From Opitutia bacterium (GTDB taxonomy: Bacteria > Verrucomicrobiota > Verrucomicrobiia > Opitutales > Opitutaceae): a stretch of DNA of 35,818 bases. The first letter of the stretch is position 1. Each line of letters opens with the position of its first letter. The notes under the pieces were generated by a model. The model worked only from the letters and a program-made list of their open reading frames with translations. It was not told where the DNA came from and did no database searches. The stretch covers positions 1 through 35,818 of the forward strand of contig CANIJN010000021.1 in the NCBI GenBank assembly GCA_947467625.1, given 5' to 3'. Made by a program: the position numbers and the translations under genes. Below are positions 33,003-35,818 of this stretch, one piece after another.

Positions 33003-33215
33003 CTATTTTGGGATCGGCGTTTCGATTTCCTCGATCGGCCTGCCTTCTCTTGGTTCGAGCTGGGCGCAGCCTGCGCGGATACCCGCGATGAATGCGATCT
33101 CGCGGGTGACCTCGTGAAGCGAGACGTCGGGTCGAAGCGGTTTGAGCATCGTCTGAACGGCGTCGGTTTCGCTCATGACGCGAACGTGGATTTGGCGCGA
33201 ATCGCGCGTGAGCAC
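33003..33215 (-). CDS. possible ParD-like antitoxin remnant
   Basis: A 70-codon frame whose C-terminal half (FIAGIRAGCAQLEPREGRPI, then EEIETP) resembles the toxin-binding tail of ParD-type antitoxins (AxIxxGLAQxERGEGxPxEEV). The N-terminal half shows no clear ribbon-helix-helix, and the start could be 33215, 33176 or lower. It is followed by a ParE-like fragment. With its toxin gone it may be a relic; expression is not evident from the sequence. Confidence 0.4.
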   Translation of the reverse strand: MLTRDSRQIHVRVMSETDAVQTMLKPLRPDVSLHEVTREIAFIAGIRAGCAQLEPREGRPIEEIETPIPK

Positions 33216-33247
33216 GCTCCGCTAGGGCGTCTTCAGACTGTCCTGGA

Positions 33248-33302
33248 GGAGCGGTTTTATGCCGCGTGGTGCTGATCGCGGATCGCGGGGTAAACCCGCT
33301 CC
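33248..33302. repeat. second REP-like palindromic element
   Basis: Arms GGAGCGGTTTTATGCCGCG (33248-33266) and CGCGGGGTAAACCCGCTCC (33284-33302) are inverted repeats matching at 16 of 19 positions around a 17-base loop. It lies 42 bases past the 3' end of ilvD, between ilvD and the antitoxin-like frame. Its sequence differs from the element at 22543, so at least two families are present. It could also act as a transcription barrier for ilvD. Confidence 0.65.
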
Positions 33303-33344
33303 TGCCGTCGAGCGTGAAGGCAGTACGGAATGTGGCGACGCGAC

Positions 33345-35063
33345 CTACAGGTTCTTGTCCGTGACGGCACCTTCCGAGGCGCTGCTGACGAGTTTCGCGT
33401 ATTTGGCGAGGACGCCGCGGGTTTCTTTCGGGGGAAGCGGCGTGTAGGCGGCCATGCGGGCGGCGTAGTCGGCGTCCGGGATGAGGAGGCTGATCGTGTT
33501 TTTCACGGCGTCGATTTCGATGAGGTCGCCGTTCTTGACGATGGCGAGGGGCCCGCCTTTGGCAGCCTCTGGCGTGATGTGGCCCACATCGAAACCGTGT
33601 GAGCCGCCGGAGAAGCGTCCATCGGTGATGAGCGCCACATCCTTGATGAGGCCGCGCCCGGCGATGGCGCTAGTGGGTGAAAGCATCTCTCTCATTCCTG
33701 GGCCGCCGACGGGACCTTCATTGCGGATTACCACGACGTTGCCTTTGACGACGTCGCCACGGAGGACGCCTTGGAGCGCGTCTTCCTCGCCTTCGTAGAC
33801 TTTGGCGGTCCCTTTGAAGTAGAGGCCTTCCTTGCCGGTGATTTTGCCCACGGCGCCGCCGGGGGCGAGGTTGCCGTGGAGAACGCGGAGGTGGGTATCG
33901 GCCTTGATCGGTTTGTCCCAGGGACGGATAACGTCCTGCTGGTCGGGGTAAGACGGGTAAGGCTGCACATCCTTGAGGGATTCGGCGATGGTCTCGCCGG
34001 TGACAGTGAGGCAATCGCCGTGGAGGAGGCCGCGGTCGAGGAGCATCTTCATCATCGGGCGGATGCCGCCGATGCGGATAAGGTGAGCCATGCCGTATTT
34101 GCCGAATGGTTTCACGTCGGCGAGGAGGGGGACGCGGTCGCCGATGGTCTTGAAGTCTTCGAGGGTGAGCGGGACCTCGGCGGAGTGGGCGATGGCGAGG
34201 AGGTGGAGAATGAGATTGGTGGAACCTCCGAGCGCGAGGCAGACGGTGATAGAGTTTTCGAAGGCCTTGCGCGTGAGAATATCGCGGGGCTTGATGCCTT
34301 TTTTCAGCATGGCCATGACGGCGGCGCCGGCGCGCTCGCAGTCCTCGCGTTTCTCTTTGCCGACGGCGAGCTGGGCGCTGCTGTTGGGCAGGCTCATGCC
34401 GAGGGCCTCGATGGCGGTGGCCATGGTGTTGGCAGTATACATCCCACCGCAGGAGCCGGGGCCGGGGATGGCGGTGGCCTCGACGTCGCGGAGGCCGGCG
34501 TCGGTGAGCTCGCCCTTGGCGTGTTTGCCGACGGCCTCGAAGACGGAGACGATGTCGAGCGGCTTCTGTTTATCGCAGTCGGCGGCGGCGAAACCGGGGA
34601 GAATACTCCCGCCGTAGATGAAGACGGCGGGGCGGTTGAGGCGGGCGATGGCCATCATGCAACCCGGCATATTTTTGTCGCAGCCACCGATGGCGACGAG
34701 GCCGTCGAAGCCCTCGGCGGCTACAGCGGTCTCGATGGAGTCGGCGATGACGTCGCGGGAGACGAGGGAGTAGCGCATACCCTGCGTGCCCATGCTGATG
34801 CCGTCGGTGACGGTGATTGTGTTGAAATAAACGGCCTTGCCGCCGGCGGCGTTGATGCCCTTTTGCGCGTGCTCGCTGAGTTCGCCGAGGTGGACGTTGC
34901 AAGGCGTCATGTTGCTGGCGGACGAGGCGACGGCGATCTGGGGTTTTTTGAAATCTTCGTCGGTGAAGCCGACGGCGCGCAGCATGGAGCGGGCGGGGGC
35001 GCGGTCATGGCCGTCGACGACGACGGAGGAGTGCGGGCGGAGGGAGTGGGCGGTTTGGCACAT
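33345..35063 (-). CDS. ilvD: dihydroxy-acid dehydratase
   Basis: A 572-residue iron-sulfur dehydratase that converts 2,3-dihydroxy-isovalerate and its homologue to the 2-keto acids of valine and isoleucine synthesis in the cytosol. The cluster-ligand cysteines lie in TPCNVHLG, GGCDKNMPGCMM and PGSCGGMYTANTM. DGRFSGGSHGFDVGHITPEA near the C-terminus holds the catalytic serine region, and VRNEGPVGGPGMREM-like sequence (IRNEGPVGGPGMREM here) is also present. Length and spacing match the family. The start is the ATG at 35063 (MCQTAHSLRPHSSVVVDG), although family members often start nearer RPHSS. No other ilv gene is adjacent. Upstream lies a degenerate TGAGCGT repeat (35071-35153) that must contain or neighbour the promoter. 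Confidence 0.96.
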   Translation of the reverse strand: MCQTAHSLRPHSSVVVDGHDRAPARSMLRAVGFTDEDFKKPQIAVASSASNMTPCNVHLGELSEHAQKGINAAGGKAVYFNTITVTDGISMGTQGMRYSLVSRDVIADSIETAVAAEGFDGLVAIGGCDKNMPGCMMAIARLNRPAVFIYGGSILPGFAAADCDKQKPLDIVSVFEAVGKHAKGELTDAGLRDVEATAIPGPGSCGGMYTANTMATAIEALGMSLPNSSAQLAVGKEKREDCERAGAAVMAMLKKGIKPRDILTRKAFENSITVCLALGGSTNLILHLLAIAHSAEVPLTLEDFKTIGDRVPLLADVKPFGKYGMAHLIRIGGIRPMMKMLLDRGLLHGDCLTVTGETIAESLKDVQPYPSYPDQQDVIRPWDKPIKADTHLRVLHGNLAPGGAVGKITGKEGLYFKGTAKVYEGEEDALQGVLRGDVVKGNVVVIRNEGPVGGPGMREMLSPTSAIAGRGLIKDVALITDGRFSGGSHGFDVGHITPEAAKGGPLAIVKNGDLIEIDAVKNTISLLIPDADYAARMAAYTPLPPKETRGVLAKYAKLVSSASEGAVTDKNL

Positions 35064-35070
35064 GGGAGCG

Positions 35071-35153
35071 GAACGTTGAGCGTTGAGGGATGAGCGTTGA
35101 GCGGTGGGGCGGAGAGCTGAGGGTTAAGCGTTGAGCGTTCAGAGCTGAGTGTT
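35071..35153. repeat. degenerate GAGCGTTGAG direct repeats upstream of ilvD
   Basis: Units of AACGTTGAGCG, TGAGCGTTGAG, AAGCGTTGAGCG and AGAGCTGAG recur with about 8-17-base spacing. It belongs to a dispersed repeat type whose shadow translations read STLNPQLS or STLNVP and that I recall from several Verrucomicrobia and Bacteroidota genomes. The other bases to 35360, before scpB, show nothing recognisable; no ribosome binding site precedes scpB. Confidence 0.6.
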
Positions 35154-35360
35154 CGGAGGCGAGGCGGCAAGGACGTTTCGGCGAGGATGTTTCCGGGGAT
35201 CGGCGGACCCTGGCGGAGTGAAGGAAGGAGCGTGCAGTGAGGGAGTGGGTTGCCCTGCGGGCGCAGGGGAAAGTGCCCTACCGTTCGGTGGCGGAGGCGA
35301 TTCGTTTTCGTGGTTGCGTGGGGGAATGCGCGCCGCATTCACTCGTGGGACTCTACCCGC

Positions 35361-35818
35361 ATGGCGTTCAATCTGAAAAAAGTGCTGAAGGCATTGCTGC
35401 TTTCGACCAATCAACCGCTGTCGATCAAGGACGTGCAGGCGGCTTTTACGCGCTTTCACGACCAAGCGGCGGCATTGCCGATGGCGCCAGCGGCGGGCGA
35501 GGCCCCGGCGACAGCGGCGGACGCCAGCGCGACGTCGGGTGATCGTCCGGAGGCCGGTGCCGATGGGGAGGCGGGAATTTCCGGTGGTCCCCTGGCGGAG
35601 GTCCTCGAGGTGCCGGTTGAAGCCTCAGTTGAAAAAGATCCGGAGCTTTACTCGGAGGTGTCGTCGCTGGTGACGGCGACACAAATTCGTGAAGCGATGG
35701 ACCTGATTTCGGCGGAATTGCAAGCGGCGGACGAAGGTCTGGTCTTGGTGGAGGGGAGCTCCGGTTACCGGTTGATGACGCATCCGCGTTTTGGGCGTTG
35801 GCTGAGGATTTTGCGCCA
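35361..35818 (+). CDS. scpB: segregation and condensation protein B (5' part, runs off the right edge)
   Basis: ScpB joins ScpA and SMC in the bacterial condensin that compacts and segregates the chromosome. The 152 codons present begin MAFNLKKVLKALLLSTNQ, then PLSIKDVQAAF, matching the first winged-helix of ScpB (LxALLFxxxxPLxxxxL). They end with DEGLVLVEGSSGYRLMTHP, then RFGRWLRIL, matching the conserved GxxLxExxGGYxLxT segment. Between them, about residues 37-95 are rich in Ala, Gly, Glu and Pro, an insert not found in the compact family and probably a disordered loop. The frame stays open to the last base. The remaining second winged-helix lies outside the window. Confidence 0.85.
   Translation, partial: MAFNLKKVLKALLLSTNQPLSIKDVQAAFTRFHDQAAALPMAPAAGEAPATAADASATSGDRPEAGADGEAGISGGPLAEVLEVPVEASVEKDPELYSEVSSLVTATQIREAMDLISAELQAADEGLVLVEGSSGYRLMTHPRFGRWLRILR

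Larger units (their letters stand above)
32796..33344. other. region between oxidoreductase and ilvD
   Basis: A 549-base stretch holding a double hairpin (32862-32899), a toxin fragment (32929-32991) and antitoxin-like frame (33003-33215) on the minus strand, and a palindromic repeat (33248-33302). The remaining bases show nothing recognisable. Confidence 0.6.

Noticed and set aside
33771-35093. A 440-codon plus-strand frame opposite ilvD
   Set aside because: Shadow of the ilvD gene; rich in Asp/Gly/Ala/Glu and without motifs.

Overview
The window looks like a chromosomal segment of a high-G+C Verrucomicrobiota bacterium, most likely Opitutaceae or a close relative. This is inferred from gene content: a DUF1501 / Planctomycete-cytochrome (PSCyt1-DUF1549-DUF1553) pair, two large SusC-like TonB receptors of the type abundant in that group, a Tat-exported Gfo/Idh/MocA oxidoreductase, and short intergenic repeats of kinds I associate with these genomes. 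No species can be named from the sequence alone.

Layout. 1-1896 (minus): 5' part of xylose isomerase xylA (cut by the window edge) and a HugZ/pyridoxamine-oxidase-like FMN/heme protein. 2015-13455 (plus): a nine-gene directional cluster: GntR/HutC regulator, MFS organic-acid transporter, LigI-type amidohydrolase, TonB receptor, DsbA-like thioredoxin, DAACS dicarboxylate symporter, malonyl-CoA synthetase-like MatB, MatC-type carrier, and an SGNH esterase. Four gene junctions are ATGA overlaps, so the genes are probably co-translated. The cluster reads as an uptake-and-activation pathway for malonate or another dicarboxylate, possibly released from an esterified or aromatic compound. 13536-18331 (minus): the DUF1501 and PSCyt pair, overlapping by one base. 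18651-20789 (plus): a complete NAD+-dependent DNA ligase that appears to carry an N-terminal export signal. 21065-22542: an N-acetylmuramoyl-L-alanine amidase lipoprotein (minus), divergent from a frameshifted, truncated DUF1343/NamZ pseudogene that ends at a 63-bp palindromic repeat. 22705-25977 (minus): a second TonB receptor with a carboxypeptidase-regulatory-like N-terminus.

26229-31160 is a decayed accessory island: an IS3-family transposase remnant, a very large SF1 (UPF1-like) helicase with a C-terminal Vsr/PD-(D/E)XK-like nuclease, interrupted by an amber codon and a one-base frameshift, and a DnaQ-type exonuclease stub. 31341-32795 (plus): a Tat-exported Gfo/Idh/MocA oxidoreductase. 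32796-33344: a strong double hairpin, a probable ParD/ParE toxin-antitoxin remnant and a second palindromic repeat. 33345-35063 (minus): ilvD. 35361 to the end (plus): the start of scpB with a low-complexity insert.

The most interesting items are the malonate-type operon with its own TonB receptor, the apparently exported DNA ligase, and the broken helicase-nuclease. No tRNA, rRNA or CRISPR array was recognised.
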